DNA of 54,054 nt from an uncultured Prevotella sp. (lineage in GTDB: Bacteria; Bacteroidota; Bacteroidia; Bacteroidales; Bacteroidaceae). The stretch spans positions 1 through 54,054 of the forward strand of contig OMXK01000019.1 of the NCBI GenBank assembly GCA_900314995.1, written 5' to 3'. Below are positions 31,827-41,660 of this stretch, in pieces; within the stretch, counting starts at the first letter, position 1, and each line of letters opens with the position of its first letter. The notes below the pieces were generated by a model. That model was not told where the DNA came from and did not search any database. It saw only the letters and a program-made list of their open reading frames with translations. The translations under genes and the position numbers were made by a program.

Positions 31827-33637
31827 GACAACCCAGTTTCGGAGGACCTCGCGGTCCAAGGGCACAAGCCGGATTCCAGAAGATAGACAAGCAGCAGCGG
31901 GCCACGCTCCTGCGGATGTTCAGCTTCGTCGTGAAGCACTACAGGTGGGCGATTGTCATCGTACTGGCGTGCGTGTTTGTCTCTTCTGTCACCTCGCTGG
32001 TATCCTCGCTGTTCACCAAGACGCTGATGGACGACTATATCGTGCCACTGACACAGGTGGAGAACCCGCAGTACCAGTCGCTGGCACAGACCTTGTTCAA
32101 GCTGGGGCTTATCCTCTTCTTCGGCACCGTCTGTTCCTACACCTACAACCGTCTGATGATCCACATCAGCCAAGGCACGATGCTGCGCCTGCGAAAGATC
32201 ATCTTCGAGAAGATGCAGCACCTGCCCATCCAGTATTTCGACCAGCGTTCGCACGGCGATATCATGAGCGTGTACACCAACGACGTAGACTCGCTGCGCC
32301 AGATGATCTCGACGGCACTGGCACAGGTCTTCTCGTCGATCATCACCATCGTGGCCACGTTTACCTCGATGATCGTGCTGAGCATACCGCTGACCCTGGT
32401 GAGCGTGGCGATGGCAGTAGTGATGGCGGTGACCACCACCCAGCTCGGCAAGCGTTCGCGCAACTTCTTCCGCACGCAGCAACAACGACTGGCCAACGTG
32501 AACGGCTTCATCGAAGAAATGCTGACGGGGCAGAAGGTGATCAAGATATTCTGCCACGAGGAACAGGCCGTCATTCAATTTGAGGAGATCAACGAAGCGC
32601 TGCGCTCCGCCGCCTGCAACGCCAACCGTTTTGCCAACATCGTGATGCCCGTGAATGGCGGCATCAGCAACTTCGGATTCGTCTGTCTGGCCGTCGTGGG
32701 AGCCACCCTGGCCATCAACGGTTCCTGGGGCATGGTGACACTGGGTACGGTGGTGGCCTTCCTGCAACTCAACAAGAGTTTCACGCGCCCCATCTCACAG
32801 GTAAGCCAGCAGATCAACAGCGTGCTGAATGCCTCTGTGGGTGCAGAGCGCGTATTCAATCTGATGGATGAGGAGCCGGAGACAGACGATGGCAAGATCG
32901 TGCTGGAGGATCCCAAGGGCGACGTAGACTTCAAGGATGTGGATTTCGGCTACACCAGTGCGAAGCAGGTGCTCTTCGACATCGACATCAACACCAATCC
33001 CGGACAGAAGATCGCCTTCGTAGGTGGCACAGGAGCAGGCAAGACCACGATCATCAACCTGATCAACCGTTTCTATGAGATTCAGGGCGGGCGCATCCTC
33101 TACGACGGCATCCCCATCACCGACATCTCGAAGCGCTCGCTGCGCCAGGGCATGAGTATCGTGCTGCAGGAGACACATCTCTTCACGGGTACCGTGCTCG
33201 ACAACATCCGCTACGGCAAGCTCGACGCTACTGACGAGGAATGCGTGGCAGCAGCCAAACTCGTGGGAGCCGACGACTTCATCCGTCGTCTGGCCAATGG
33301 TTACCTCACCATGCTCAATGGCGACGGCGGCAACCTGTCGCAAGGCGAACGCCAGCTACTGGCCATCGCCAGGGCTGCCGTCTCAAATCCGCCCGTACTT
33401 ATCCTCGACGAGGCCACCTCGAGCATCGACACCCGCACGGAGACACTGGTACAGAAAGGTATGGACAAACTGATGCAGGGGCGCACGACCTTCGTCATTG
33501 CCCACAGACTCAGTACAGTAAGGAATGCTGACCAGATCATCGTGCTCGATCATGGGCGCATCATTGAACAAGGCACCCATGAAGAGCTTCTGATGATGAA
33601 AGGGAAATACTATCAGCTTAGAACTTTGCCATCTTGA
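31823..33637 (+). CDS. ABC exporter subunit with canonical ATPase site
   Basis: A 604-residue half-transporter, partner of the preceding gene. Six membrane helices (from about residue 37), Walker [11 protein letters not shown], Walker B plus Glu [11 protein letters not shown] and H-loop VIAHRLSTV are intact; its signature is LSQGERQL rather than LSGGQ, which completes the degenerate composite site of the heterodimer. The last 20 bases overlap the ribH end on the other strand. Confidence 0.92.
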   Translation: MRQPSFGGPRGPRAQAGFQKIDKQQRATLLRMFSFVVKHYRWAIVIVLACVFVSSVTSLVSSLFTKTLMDDYIVPLTQVENPQYQSLAQTLFKLGLILFFGTVCSYTYNRLMIHISQGTMLRLRKIIFEKMQHLPIQYFDQRSHGDIMSVYTNDVDSLRQMISTALAQVFSSIITIVATFTSMIVLSIPLTLVSVAMAVVMAVTTTQLGKRSRNFFRTQQQRLANVNGFIEEMLTGQKVIKIFCHEEQAVIQFEEINEALRSAACNANRFANIVMPVNGGISNFGFVCLAVVGATLAINGSWGMVTLGTVVAFLQLNKSFTRPISQVSQQINSVLNASVGAERVFNLMDEEPETDDGKIVLEDPKGDVDFKDVDFGYTSAKQVLFDIDINTNPGQKIAFVGGTGAGKTTIINLINRFYEIQGGRILYDGIPITDISKRSLRQGMSIVLQETHLFTGTVLDNIRYGKLDATDEECVAAAKLVGADDFIRRLANGYLTMLNGDGGNLSQGERQLLAIARAAVSNPPVLILDEATSSIDTRTETLVQKGMDKLMQGRTTFVIAHRLSTVRNADQIIVLDHGRIIEQGTHEELLMMKGKYYQLRTLPS

Positions 33638-34094
33638 TGGCAACAACGGCACACTCGTCGCCTTTATTGCCGAACTTGCCACCTGCACGATCCTTTGCCT
33701 GCTGCAAGTCGTTGGTGGTAAGCAGTCCGTAGATGACGGGGATGTTGCTCGTGGCATTCAGACGGGCGATGCCCTCGGTAACACCCTGACAGATATAGTC
33801 GAAATGAGGCGTCTCACCACGAATCACGGAACCCAGGATGATCACGGCATCGTAACCATCGTTGAGCGTCATCTGGTGAGCCCCATAGATCAGTTCAAAG
33901 GAACCGGGAACGGTCTTCACATGGATATTCTCAGGCAGAGCGCCATGCTTCTCGAGGGTGTTGACACAACCCTCGAGAAGGGCACCTGTAATCTCCGGAT
34001 TCCACTCAGCCACGACCACACCGAAGATCATGTTTGATGCATCGGGCACTTTGTCGAAGTCGTAGTCGCTGAGGTTATGAAGAGCTGTTGCCAT
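33618..34094 (-). CDS. ribH: 6,7-dimethyl-8-ribityllumazine synthase
   Basis: A 158-residue enzyme of riboflavin synthesis that joins the pyrimidine and butanone-phosphate precursors; family members form 60-mers or pentamers. Seen: [53 protein letters not shown] with the conserved H, and [18 protein letters not shown]. It lies 2 bases after the TPR protein gene and is probably co-transcribed. Its 3' end overlaps the convergent ABC gene. Confidence 0.96.
   Translation of the reverse strand: MATALHNLSDYDFDKVPDASNMIFGVVVAEWNPEITGALLEGCVNTLEKHGALPENIHVKTVPGSFELIYGAHQMTLNDGYDAVIILGSVIRGETPHFDYICQGVTEGIARLNATSNIPVIYGLLTTNDLQQAKDRAGGKFGNKGDECAVVAIKMAKF
33626..33643. terminator. hairpin over two convergent stop codons
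   Basis: TTGCCATC and GATGGCAA pair perfectly around TT. The stem overlaps the ABC exporter stop and the last ribH codons, so both transcripts carry it. Terminator function is possible but there is only a weak T-run. Confidence 0.4.
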
Positions 34095-34096
34095 TG

Positions 34097-34777
34097 TTAT
34101 TTAGCGGAAACGCGCTGGATGTACTCGTCAATAATCTGATACTGCATGGAGTTGAAATACTTCTCCTTCACAGTCTGATAGAGTTTCAGAGCCTCGTCGG
34201 CCTTGCCCTGGCTCTCAAGGATCTCACCAGCCTGGATGAGATAGGTGGGAGACAGTGAATTGTTGTCAGCCTTCTCTGCAGCGTTCTTCAGATGAGAAAC
34301 AGCCTTGTCGAGTTGGTTCAGATGAGCATACACATTACCGAGGGCACCCTCTGCGGCGGGAGATACCATCGCATCGTCGGAACCGTCGAAGTCCTCGAGG
34401 TACTTGGCGGCAGCTTCCCACTTGCCGAGCTGGGCGTTGCAGAGTCCGGCATAGAGCGTAGCCAAGTTACCGGCCTTCGTGCTGCTATACTCGTCGGCGA
34501 GTTTAGCAAAGCCCTTGAAACCGAGGCTGTCGCCATCGAGTGCCTGCTGGAACATACCCTGTGCAAAAAGTTCCTGACCCTTGGCGATGGCTGTGCTTGC
34601 CTTCTGCTCCTGAGGCTCAGAGATATAAGTCTTGTAAAGTACTGCACCGGCGATGATGACGATCAGCGCCACCACGACGGCAATGATTGCCTTCTTATAC
34701 TTCAGGAAGAAGGCTTCGCTCTTGTTCAGTGTCTCCTCCATTGTAGGAGCAGCCTGCTGTTGATTGTTTGTTGCCAT
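34097..34777 (-). CDS. membrane-anchored TPR protein (YfgM/BamD-like)
   Basis: A 226-residue protein: cytoplasmic N-terminus with [17 protein letters not shown], one membrane helix ([19 protein letters not shown], about residues 30-48), then TPR-type helices in the periplasm ([80 protein letters not shown]). This layout resembles YfgM. An ATG eight codons earlier exists; 34777 fits the promoter and the Gln-rich start seen in relatives. Confidence 0.8.
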   Translation of the reverse strand: MATNNQQQAAPTMEETLNKSEAFFLKYKKAIIAVVVALIVIIAGAVLYKTYISEPQEQKASTAIAKGQELFAQGMFQQALDGDSLGFKGFAKLADEYSSTKAGNLATLYAGLCNAQLGKWEAAAKYLEDFDGSDDAMVSPAAEGALGNVYAHLNQLDKAVSHLKNAAEKADNNSLSPTYLIQAGEILESQGKADEALKLYQTVKEKYFNSMQYQIIDEYIQRVSAK

Positions 34778-34811
34778 TATATTTTTTGTATTAATTTTCA
34801 AAAATCGGGTG

Positions 34812-34841
34812 CAAAGTTACAATAAAAAAGTGAAAAACAAA
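34812..34841 (-). promoter_or_regulatory. promoter of the TPR-ribH unit
   Basis: On the minus strand TTTG (34838-34841), 18 bases, TAACTTTG (34812-34819), 34 bases before the start at 34777. Confidence 0.55.
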
Positions 34842-34862
34842 AAGAAAAACAAAAAAAAGGTG

Positions 34863-34870
34863 TATCTTTG
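34863..34870 (+). promoter_or_regulatory. Bacteroidetes -7 element abutting the recF start
   Basis: TATCTTTG with only four bases (CACT) before the recF ATG, so the transcript should begin at or next to the start codon. The A-rich upstream region lacks a clear -33 TTTG. Confidence 0.55.
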
Positions 34871-34874
34871 CACT

Positions 34875-35960
34875 ATGATTCTCGAAAAGCTATCGCTCAT
34901 CAACTACAAGAACATCCAAACAGCCACGTTGGAACTGTCGCCGAAGATCAACTGTCTCATCGGACAGAACGGTGTGGGCAAGACGAATGTGCTGGATGCC
35001 ATCTATTTCCTCTCTTTCTGTCATTCGGCCAGTAACCCCACTGATTCTCAGGTGATTCGGCATGGTGCGGACTTCCTCGTGGCGGAAGGTTCCTACTCAG
35101 ACGACCTGACCATCTACTGCGGTATGAAACGAGGCACGAAGAAGCACTTCAAGCGTAACAAGAAAGAATACAAGCGGCTCTCCGAGCACATCGGTCTGAT
35201 ACCACTCGTGATGGTCTCACCCTCGGACACACTCCTGATAGAGGGCGGCAGCGAGGAGCGCAGACGACTGATGGACCTGGTGATATCGCAGTATGACCGT
35301 GGCTATATCGAGTCGATGAACCGCTACAACAAAGCCCTCCTGCAACGCAACACCATGCTGAAACAGGAAGAGGAGCCCGACGTGGAGGTGCTCAGCCTGT
35401 GGGAGGAGCAGATGGCGCTCGAAGGAGAACGCATCTACCAGCGGCGCGATGCCTTCGTGAAGGAACTGGTGCCCATCTTCCAGCATTACTACGAACAGAT
35501 TTCGGGCAACAAGGAACAGGTGGCCATCGAATACGTGTCGCATTGTCAGCGAGGTCCCCTGCTGGAGGTTATCCAGCGAGACCGCGCCAAAGACCGCATC
35601 ATGGGCTATTCGCTTCACGGTGTGCATCGCGACGACCTCGTATTCTCGCTGGGCGGGCATCCGCTGAAGCGAGAGGGTAGTCAGGGACAGCACAAGACCT
35701 TCGTCATCTCGCTGAAACTGGCACAATTCGACTTCCTCAAACGTACCAACAACCAGACGACGCCCCTCCTGCTGCTCGATGACATCTTCGACAAGCTGGA
35801 TGCTGAGCGCGTGGAACAGATTGTGCGGCTTGTTGCCGGCGACGACTTCGGGCAGATATTCATCACCGATACCAACCGCGAGCATCTGGACAGTATCCTC
35901 AGCCGCTCATCGCACGACTATAAAATCTTTCATGTAGAAAACGGAGAAATCAATGTTTAA
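34875..35960 (+). CDS. recF: DNA replication and repair protein RecF
   Basis: A 361-residue SMC-like ATPase that loads RecA at gaps. Seen: MILEKLSLINYKNIQTATLE, Walker A GQNGVGKTNVLDAIYFL, SPSDTLLIEGGSEERRRLMD, GVHRDDLVFSLGGHPL, the SQGQHKT signature and Walker B PLLLLDDIFDKLD. The start at 34875 gives the canonical N-terminus; the upstream extension is non-coding. The DUF721 gene overlaps its end by 8 bases, a common pairing. Confidence 0.96.
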   Translation: MILEKLSLINYKNIQTATLELSPKINCLIGQNGVGKTNVLDAIYFLSFCHSASNPTDSQVIRHGADFLVAEGSYSDDLTIYCGMKRGTKKHFKRNKKEYKRLSEHIGLIPLVMVSPSDTLLIEGGSEERRRLMDLVISQYDRGYIESMNRYNKALLQRNTMLKQEEEPDVEVLSLWEEQMALEGERIYQRRDAFVKELVPIFQHYYEQISGNKEQVAIEYVSHCQRGPLLEVIQRDRAKDRIMGYSLHGVHRDDLVFSLGGHPLKREGSQGQHKTFVISLKLAQFDFLKRTNNQTTPLLLLDDIFDKLDAERVEQIVRLVAGDDFGQIFITDTNREHLDSILSRSSHDYKIFHVENGEINV

Positions 35961-36243
35961 GAGAGACGTCATACAAATCAAGGATCTGATTCTTAGGAAT
36001 TTGCGTGCACAAGGACTGGAGACGCCCTTGCTGCAGAAAAGACTGATGGACGCATGGCCCACGGTAATGGGAGAAACCATCGCCTCGTACACAGGAAACC
36101 TCTTCATCCGTAACCAGACACTCTTCGTGCATCTCACCAGTCCTGCCTTGCGTGCAGACCTCTCCATGCAGCGCACGGAGATCGTGAAACGGCTGAACGC
36201 TTCGGTAGGAGAGCAAGTGATTGCGGATATCCGTTTCAACTAG
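35953..36243 (+). CDS. DUF721 (DciA-like) protein
   Basis: A 96-residue DUF721 domain protein. Seen: the IKDLILRNLRAQGLETPLLQ helix, DAWPTVMGETIASYT (the W-x-x-V-x-G motif) and TSPALRADLSMQRTEIVKRL. In bacteria lacking DnaC/DnaI, DciA of this family loads the replicative helicase; the position after recF supports a replication role. Ends with a 4-base convergent overlap with the folate gene. Confidence 0.88.
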   Translation: MFKRDVIQIKDLILRNLRAQGLETPLLQKRLMDAWPTVMGETIASYTGNLFIRNQTLFVHLTSPALRADLSMQRTEIVKRLNASVGEQVIADIRFN

Positions 36244-36764
36244 ACCACGATGTCCACAACGACATCATGCGCCTCAGCAGGAACCGACTCTACCTTCTGG
36301 AAATCGAAACAAACACCGATTTTCTTTACTGATGGCAGAGACTGGAGGAAACGGTCGTAATAGCCTTTCCCTCTGCCAAGCCGATGACCTTCGGCATCGA
36401 AGGCCACACCAGGTATCAGGGCTACGACGATCTGGTCATAGTCAGTAAAGGGCGCTCCGACAGGCTCCATGATATGGAAAGCACCTTCAAGAAGATCGGC
36501 TGAAGACTGATAGCGATGCAGTTCCATCGTTTCATCATCGAGCACCTTAGGCAACAACACCATTTTCCCGTCATCCACCAGTTCGTCGAGCAATTGGCGG
36601 GTACACACCTCGTCGGGTAAGGAATAATAGGCCATGACCACGGCGGCATTGCAGAGCAACGGCCTGAGGCGGTCTAAGACAGGTAACGACAATTCCTCCA
36701 ACTGTTGTGGAGAGAATTGTCGTTTGATTTGGCGTATCTGCTGCCTGAGCGCTTGCTTATGCAT
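36240..36764 (-). CDS. 5-formyltetrahydrofolate cyclo-ligase
   Basis: A 174-residue enzyme converting 5-formyl-THF to 5,10-methenyl-THF with ATP. Seen: MHKQALRQQIRQIKRQFSPQ at the start, VMAYYSLPDEVCTRQLLDEL, LLPKVLD, and the signature GHRLGRGKGYYDRFLQSL followed by KKIGVCFDFQKVESVPAEAHD. The start at 36764 overlaps the S41 protease end by 8 bases; the frame upstream of it is inside that gene. Last gene of a four-gene operon. Confidence 0.92.
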   Translation of the reverse strand: MHKQALRQQIRQIKRQFSPQQLEELSLPVLDRLRPLLCNAAVVMAYYSLPDEVCTRQLLDELVDDGKMVLLPKVLDDETMELHRYQSSADLLEGAFHIMEPVGAPFTDYDQIVVALIPGVAFDAEGHRLGRGKGYYDRFLQSLPSVKKIGVCFDFQKVESVPAEAHDVVVDIVV

Positions 36765-38409
36765 GATGCTGTTCTCTCTGCATCTCCGGAGACTCAGGCT
36801 TCTCCGGGAAAGCCCTGCCCTCGCGGAACAGGCGGATTGTCTGGATGATAGCCGGATCATCCTGATTCAGATATTCCGTCCAGGCCTGCTCATTGAGAAT
36901 GTTATAGATAATACGGCTGTTGACAAAACGCTCCAACAGCTTGTGCGACTTCTGGATCATCAGGTTACGGCGCTTCAGACCGTTCTTTTCGGCAAAGGAC
37001 ACAAATTTCTCCACCGAGTTCTGGTTCTTCAGGTAGCGCTCCATCTCCTTGTAATCCTCCATGCTGCTCAGTTTGGCGCGGTTCTCGTCGGTATAGGTAT
37101 AGGCAAACTGTAGGATCAGTCCCGACATCGAAGCCTCTTTGTAATAAGAAGTCATGCCCACCGTATCCTCAGGCACGAAGATATCGGGTGTGATACCACC
37201 ACCGCCGTAGACGGTTCGCCCGTTGTTCGTATGGTAAGCAGGTCCCGTGTGCTTGATACTGTCTTGTGAGAAAAATTCGCCATGCTGATAACGCTGCATC
37301 CAGTCACCGTTGTAATCGGCACCGTCAGCATATGGCTTCTGGATACAACGGCCCGACGGCGTGTAATAGCGGGCTATGGTGAGACGAATCATAGAGTGAT
37401 CCGTAAACTCCATCGGTTTCTGCACCAGTCCTTTTCCGAAGGAGCGACGGCCCACGATGGTACCACGGTCATTGTCCTGGATGGCACCTGCCAGAATCTC
37501 AGAAGCCGAGGCGGAACCTTCGTCGACGAGGATCACGAGCGGCATGCGCTGGTAAGAGCCACGACCATCGGCACGATACTCCTGACGCGGATAGCGACGG
37601 CCCTCCGTATAAACGATGAGCTGACCTTTCGACAGGAACTCATTGGCAATCTGCACCGCCGACTCGAGATAGCCTCCCGTGTTGCTGCGCAAGTCGATGA
37701 CGAGGTTAGAGAAACCCTTCTGCGAGAGTTTTGCCAGGGCAATCAGCAGTTCGGGGTATGTATTCTCACCGAAGTTACGGATCTTGATATAGCCACTCTC
37801 ATCGTCGAGCATGTAACAAGCCGTGACGCTCTTTGTGGGAATCTCGCCACGCGTCACCGTGATATGATGCACCTTGTTCTCGCCATATCGCAGAATGCCA
37901 AGTTTCACCTTAGTGTCCTTAGGACCTTTCAGCCGGTGCATGGCCTCTTCATTGGTGACCTTCTTGCCTACAAATACAGAGTCGTCGACCTCAACAATCT
38001 TGTCACCTGCCAAGACACCTGCCCGCTCTGCAGGACCATTGCCGATCACATTCTGCACACGGATGGTATCCTGGCGGATGGTGAACTCGATGCCGATGCC
38101 GGAAAACGAACCCCGCAGATCATCGTTGGCAATCTCGCCGTCGCGGGCCGTGATATAGACAGAATGAGGATCGAGCTCGCTCAGGATCTGCGGCATTGCC
38201 TTCTCTACCAGATCATTGATATTCACCGTATCCACATACTGGTCGTCGATGATGTGAAGCAGGTTGTTGAGCTTATTGCCGCTGGAATTGATGATATTCA
38301 GTCTGTTTCCTGAGAAATGATTGGCATAGAAAGAGCCGATCAGAATACCGACGACAACAGAGATTGCCATCCAGAACGGCATTAGCCTGTAATTCTTACC
38401 TTTACTCAT
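36757..38409 (-). CDS. S41 family C-terminal processing peptidase
   Basis: A 550-residue CtpA-like protease: membrane anchor near residues 8-28, PDZ domain (FSGIGIEFTIRQDTIRVQNV, AGVLAGDKIVEVDDS), then the tail-specific protease domain with LVIDLRSNTGGYLESA, catalytic Ser in VDEGSASASEILAGA and Lys in GRRSFGKGLVQ. A C-terminal helical extension of about 130 residues follows GGGGITPDIFVP. It trims periplasmic proteins. Sits 12 bases after the dCMP deaminase gene. Confidence 0.94.
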   Translation of the reverse strand: MSKGKNYRLMPFWMAISVVVGILIGSFYANHFSGNRLNIINSSGNKLNNLLHIIDDQYVDTVNINDLVEKAMPQILSELDPHSVYITARDGEIANDDLRGSFSGIGIEFTIRQDTIRVQNVIGNGPAERAGVLAGDKIVEVDDSVFVGKKVTNEEAMHRLKGPKDTKVKLGILRYGENKVHHITVTRGEIPTKSVTACYMLDDESGYIKIRNFGENTYPELLIALAKLSQKGFSNLVIDLRSNTGGYLESAVQIANEFLSKGQLIVYTEGRRYPRQEYRADGRGSYQRMPLVILVDEGSASASEILAGAIQDNDRGTIVGRRSFGKGLVQKPMEFTDHSMIRLTIARYYTPSGRCIQKPYADGADYNGDWMQRYQHGEFFSQDSIKHTGPAYHTNNGRTVYGGGGITPDIFVPEDTVGMTSYYKEASMSGLILQFAYTYTDENRAKLSSMEDYKEMERYLKNQNSVEKFVSFAEKNGLKRRNLMIQKSHKLLERFVNSRIIYNILNEQAWTEYLNQDDPAIIQTIRLFREGRAFPEKPESPEMQREQHHA

Positions 38410-38421
38410 ATATCTGATGAA

Positions 38422-38853
38422 TTAAGAATTGACATCCATGAATACCACCTCTATGCCCGCACGCTTCAGCAGATCGATACCGTCGGTAAGGCGGTACTGC
38501 TCGCCATAGACCACCCGCTTGATACCTGCCTGGATAATCAGTTTGGCACACTCGATGCACGGGGAGGCGGTAATGTAGATGGTGGCGCCGTCACTGTTGT
38601 TGTTGCTGCGGGCGAGTTTTGTGATGGCATTGGCCTCAGCGTGGAGCACGTAGGGCTTGGTGATGTTATTGTCGTCCTCGCACACATTCTCAAATCCGCT
38701 GGGCGTACCGTTATAGCCATCGCTGATGATCATCTTGTCCTTCACGACGAGAGCCCCCACCTGACGGCGGACGCAGTAGGAGTTCTCCGCCCATATCCGC
38801 GCCATCCTCAGATAGCGCATGTCCAGTTTCTGCTGTTTATCGTTTGATTCCAT
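38422..38853 (-). CDS. dCMP/deoxycytidylate deaminase family protein
   Basis: A 143-residue zinc deaminase. Seen: RMARIWAENSYCVRRQVGAL, VVKDKMIISDGYNGTPSGFEN, zinc and catalytic motif LHAEANAITKLAR, and PCIECAKLIIQAGIKRVVY. It deaminates dCMP to dUMP for dTTP supply; no allosteric TTP site is readable. Start overlaps the M3 peptidase end by 17 bases. Confidence 0.93.
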   Translation of the reverse strand: MESNDKQQKLDMRYLRMARIWAENSYCVRRQVGALVVKDKMIISDGYNGTPSGFENVCEDDNNITKPYVLHAEANAITKLARSNNNSDGATIYITASPCIECAKLIIQAGIKRVVYGEQYRLTDGIDLLKRAGIEVVFMDVNS

Positions 38854-40906
38854 TTCTCTTCAGTAATGCGTCAATGGTAGGCTCGCCACCCTTGAAGCGT
38901 TTATATAGTGTCATCGGATTCTCTGTGCCGCCCTTCGACAGGATATTGTCGCGGAAGCTCTGGGCCGTCTTCTGATCGAAGATGCCGTGTTTCTTGAAGA
39001 CGCTGAAGGCATCGGCATCAAGCACTTCGGCCCATTTGTAGCTATAGTAACCTGCTGCGTAGCCGCCGGCCATGATGTGGGAGAACTGCACGGTCATGCA
39101 GGTATCGGGCAACTGCTTGATCACCATTGCCTTCTCCCAGGCTTTCTTCTCGAAGGGGATGATGTCGTCGGTAAATTCATCCTTCTTCGTGTAGTAGGCC
39201 ATATCGAGCAGTCCAAAGCTCACCTGGCGCATGCAGGCATAGGCCACGTTGAAGTTACGGCTCTTCACGATGCGGTCAATGAGTTCATCGGGCAACGGCT
39301 CGCCTGTCTGATAATGGAAGGCAAACGTACGCAGGAATTCCTTCTCGATTGCGAAGTTCTCCATGAACTGCGAGGGCAGTTCGACGAAGTCCCACCATAC
39401 ATTCGTGCCACTCAGACTCTCGAAGCGGGTATTGGCAAACATGCCGTGCAACGAGTGGCCGAACTCATGCAGGAAAGTCTCCACCTCACTCAGTGTCAAC
39501 AAGGCAGGCTTCTCTGCCGTAGGCTTCGTGAGATTCATCACCACACTGACATGCGGGCGGTTATTCACACCCTTACGATCGATCCACTGTCCACGATACT
39601 CCGTCATCCATGCCCCACCCTGCTTGCCTTTACGCGGATGGAAATCGGCATAGAACACGGCGAGGAAGGAACCATCCTTGTCAAACACCTCGTAAGCCTT
39701 CACATCGGGATGATAGACGGGAATCTCCTTATTTTCCTTGAAGGTGATGCCATAGAGACGGTTTGCCAGTCCGAAGACACCATCGATAACTTTCGACAGT
39801 TCGAAATAAGGACGCAGCATCTCGGCATCGATATTGTATTTCTGCAACTGCAGCTTGTGCGAATAATAGCTGAAGTCCCAGGGCTCGAGTTTGAAGTCTT
39901 TCCCTTCCAGCTTCTGCGCCATCTTCTCGATGGCTGCCACTTCCTTCTTGGCTGAAGGCTTATAGGCATCTATCAGGTCGTTGAGCAACTTATACACATT
40001 GCGCACATTGCCTGCCATACGATGCTGCAGCACATAGTCGGCATAGGTCTTGAAGCCCAACAACTGTGCAATTTCACGACGGAGATTGATCAGACGCTTG
40101 CAGATCTCGAGGTTGTTCTCCGAATTGTCATGGATGCACTCGGTATTCTTCGCCATATAGAGCTGACGGCGGAGTTCGCGCTGGGTGCTATAAGTCATGA
40201 AAGGCGAATACGAGGGGAAGTCGAGGGTGAAGACCCAGCCTTCCTTCTCCTGTTCCTTTGCCGCCAGAGCAGCAGCTTCACGGGCAGTCTCAGGCAGACC
40301 GTCGAGCTGTGCCTCGTCTGTGATATGCAGGGTAAAGGCCTTGTTCTCCTTCAAGAGGTTCTGTGAGAACTGCAAGCCCAGCATCGAGGCCTCTTCCGTC
40401 AACTGGCGCAGGCGCTCCTTGCCTTTGGCATCGAGCAAGGCACCACTCCGCACAAAACCGTCATAGCAGTTGTCGAGGAGCATCTTTTCCTCGGGTGTCA
40501 GCTTGCGATGATGGCGATGCACATACTTGATGCGCTCAAAGAGTTTCTCGTTGAGACGAATATCATTGGCATGCTTTGTCAGAATCGGACTCATCTTCTG
40601 CGCCAGGGCATCCATCTCGTCGTTGGTCTCCGCCGACAGCAGGTTGAAGAACACGGTACTCACACGGCTGAGCAGGTCGTAGTAATCCTCGCCATCCTTC
40701 TCGTCATCCACATTGATGATGGTATTGTCGAAAGTGGGCTTTTCCGGATTATTGATGATCTTCTCGATCTGCTCGTCGTCACGACGGATACCTTCCAGCA
40801 TGGCCTCCTCGTAGTCCTCCATACGGATACGGTCAAAGGGGGCCACGTCGTGCGGCGTATGGTAAGGTTGGAAGAACGGATTCTTCCTTTCAGTCATTTC
40901 ACTCAT
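38837..40906 (-). CDS. M3 family oligopeptidase (dipeptidyl carboxypeptidase-like)
   Basis: A 689-residue thimet-type zinc peptidase without signal peptide. Zinc site TFLHEFGHSLHGMFANTRFE, substrate-binding YTKKDEFTDD and the MAGGYAAGYYSYKWAEVLDADAF block near the end, and the long helical N-terminal domain are all present. Length is normal for Dcp/OpdA. First gene of the operon with dCMP deaminase, S41 protease and folate cyclo-ligase; the second ATG (40897) is an alternative start. Confidence 0.95.
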   Translation of the reverse strand: MSEMTERKNPFFQPYHTPHDVAPFDRIRMEDYEEAMLEGIRRDDEQIEKIINNPEKPTFDNTIINVDDEKDGEDYYDLLSRVSTVFFNLLSAETNDEMDALAQKMSPILTKHANDIRLNEKLFERIKYVHRHHRKLTPEEKMLLDNCYDGFVRSGALLDAKGKERLRQLTEEASMLGLQFSQNLLKENKAFTLHITDEAQLDGLPETAREAAALAAKEQEKEGWVFTLDFPSYSPFMTYSTQRELRRQLYMAKNTECIHDNSENNLEICKRLINLRREIAQLLGFKTYADYVLQHRMAGNVRNVYKLLNDLIDAYKPSAKKEVAAIEKMAQKLEGKDFKLEPWDFSYYSHKLQLQKYNIDAEMLRPYFELSKVIDGVFGLANRLYGITFKENKEIPVYHPDVKAYEVFDKDGSFLAVFYADFHPRKGKQGGAWMTEYRGQWIDRKGVNNRPHVSVVMNLTKPTAEKPALLTLSEVETFLHEFGHSLHGMFANTRFESLSGTNVWWDFVELPSQFMENFAIEKEFLRTFAFHYQTGEPLPDELIDRIVKSRNFNVAYACMRQVSFGLLDMAYYTKKDEFTDDIIPFEKKAWEKAMVIKQLPDTCMTVQFSHIMAGGYAAGYYSYKWAEVLDADAFSVFKKHGIFDQKTAQSFRDNILSKGGTENPMTLYKRFKGGEPTIDALLKRNGIKR

Positions 40907-40929
40907 GGTCTATACTTTCTAATTGATTG

Positions 40930-40937
40930 CAAAAGTA
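40930..40937 (-). promoter_or_regulatory. Bacteroidetes -7 element for the M3 peptidase operon
   Basis: TACTTTTG on the minus strand, 23 bases before the start. Confidence 0.5.
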
Positions 40938-40986
40938 CGAAAAAAGTAACATAACAGCAAATATGTCACCAGAATTTTATAATATT

Positions 40987-41658
40987 TCACATGATTAGGC
41001 GTTCCAACTGAGGAATCTCCACCCTTCCACGGTGAGATTCCACCAATTCTTCCTGTTCCAGTTCCTTCAAAAGTCGTGACACATTCAGGCGGCTGTCGTT
41101 CAGTTCCTCAGCAAGCTGGCCCATCAGGATATAGAAGGTCTTATGACCTGCCGGATACGTAGAATGCTCGAGGAAGAAACGGAAGGCGCGCTCCCGTAAA
41201 GACTGGGGCGAACGCTGCCAGGCGCGCCGAAACAGTTTCTGGGTCTGCGTAGCAAACAAGTTCACCATATTCAGGCGGAAAATCAGGAATTCCTCCAACA
41301 GACGGAGCACCTCTTCCTTGTCTATCGTCAGCATATTCACCTTTGTGAGCGACGTATAGGTATGGGTATAACACTGATGGTAGCCGAAAATGGCCTCCTG
41401 CTGCAGGATAAACGGTGCCGACATGCGCTCGACAACAGAAAAGCGATGGTCTTCGGCAAAAGTCTCAACCGTCACGGAGCCGTTTATCAGGAAGTACAGC
41501 TGGGTACAGGGTTCACCGTCAACGACAATCTTTTTGCCTGAAGACAGTTTGGAGAATCCGAAGCGCGTATGTCCTGCAACGATTTCCAGATCGTCGCGGC
41601 TCATCCCCTGGAACAACGGGAACTGAAGCAACTGATCGTATATCTGCAGGACAGCCAT
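40987..41658 (-). CDS. Crp/Fnr family transcription regulator
   Basis: A 223-residue regulator: cyclic-nucleotide-binding barrel (QFPLFQGMSRDDLEIVAGHT, INGSVTVETFAEDHRF, EAIFGYHQCYTHTYTSLTKV) and a C-terminal winged helix with QLAEELNDSRLNVSRLLKEL. No cysteine cluster, so not an oxygen-sensing FNR type. The start at 41658 is chosen because the ATG at 41700 lies inside apbE; the gap to apbE is 2 bases. Last gene of a six-gene minus-strand run. Confidence 0.88.
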   Translation of the reverse strand: MAVLQIYDQLLQFPLFQGMSRDDLEIVAGHTRFGFSKLSSGKKIVVDGEPCTQLYFLINGSVTVETFAEDHRFSVVERMSAPFILQQEAIFGYHQCYTHTYTSLTKVNMLTIDKEEVLRLLEEFLIFRLNMVNLFATQTQKLFRRAWQRSPQSLRERAFRFFLEHSTYPAGHKTFYILMGQLAEELNDSRLNVSRLLKELEQEELVESHRGRVEIPQLERLIM

Positions 41659-41660
41659 GA

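Noticed and set aside
37282-38313. 343-aa plus-strand frame
   Set aside because: Antisense to the S41 protease, which carries full catalytic motifs.
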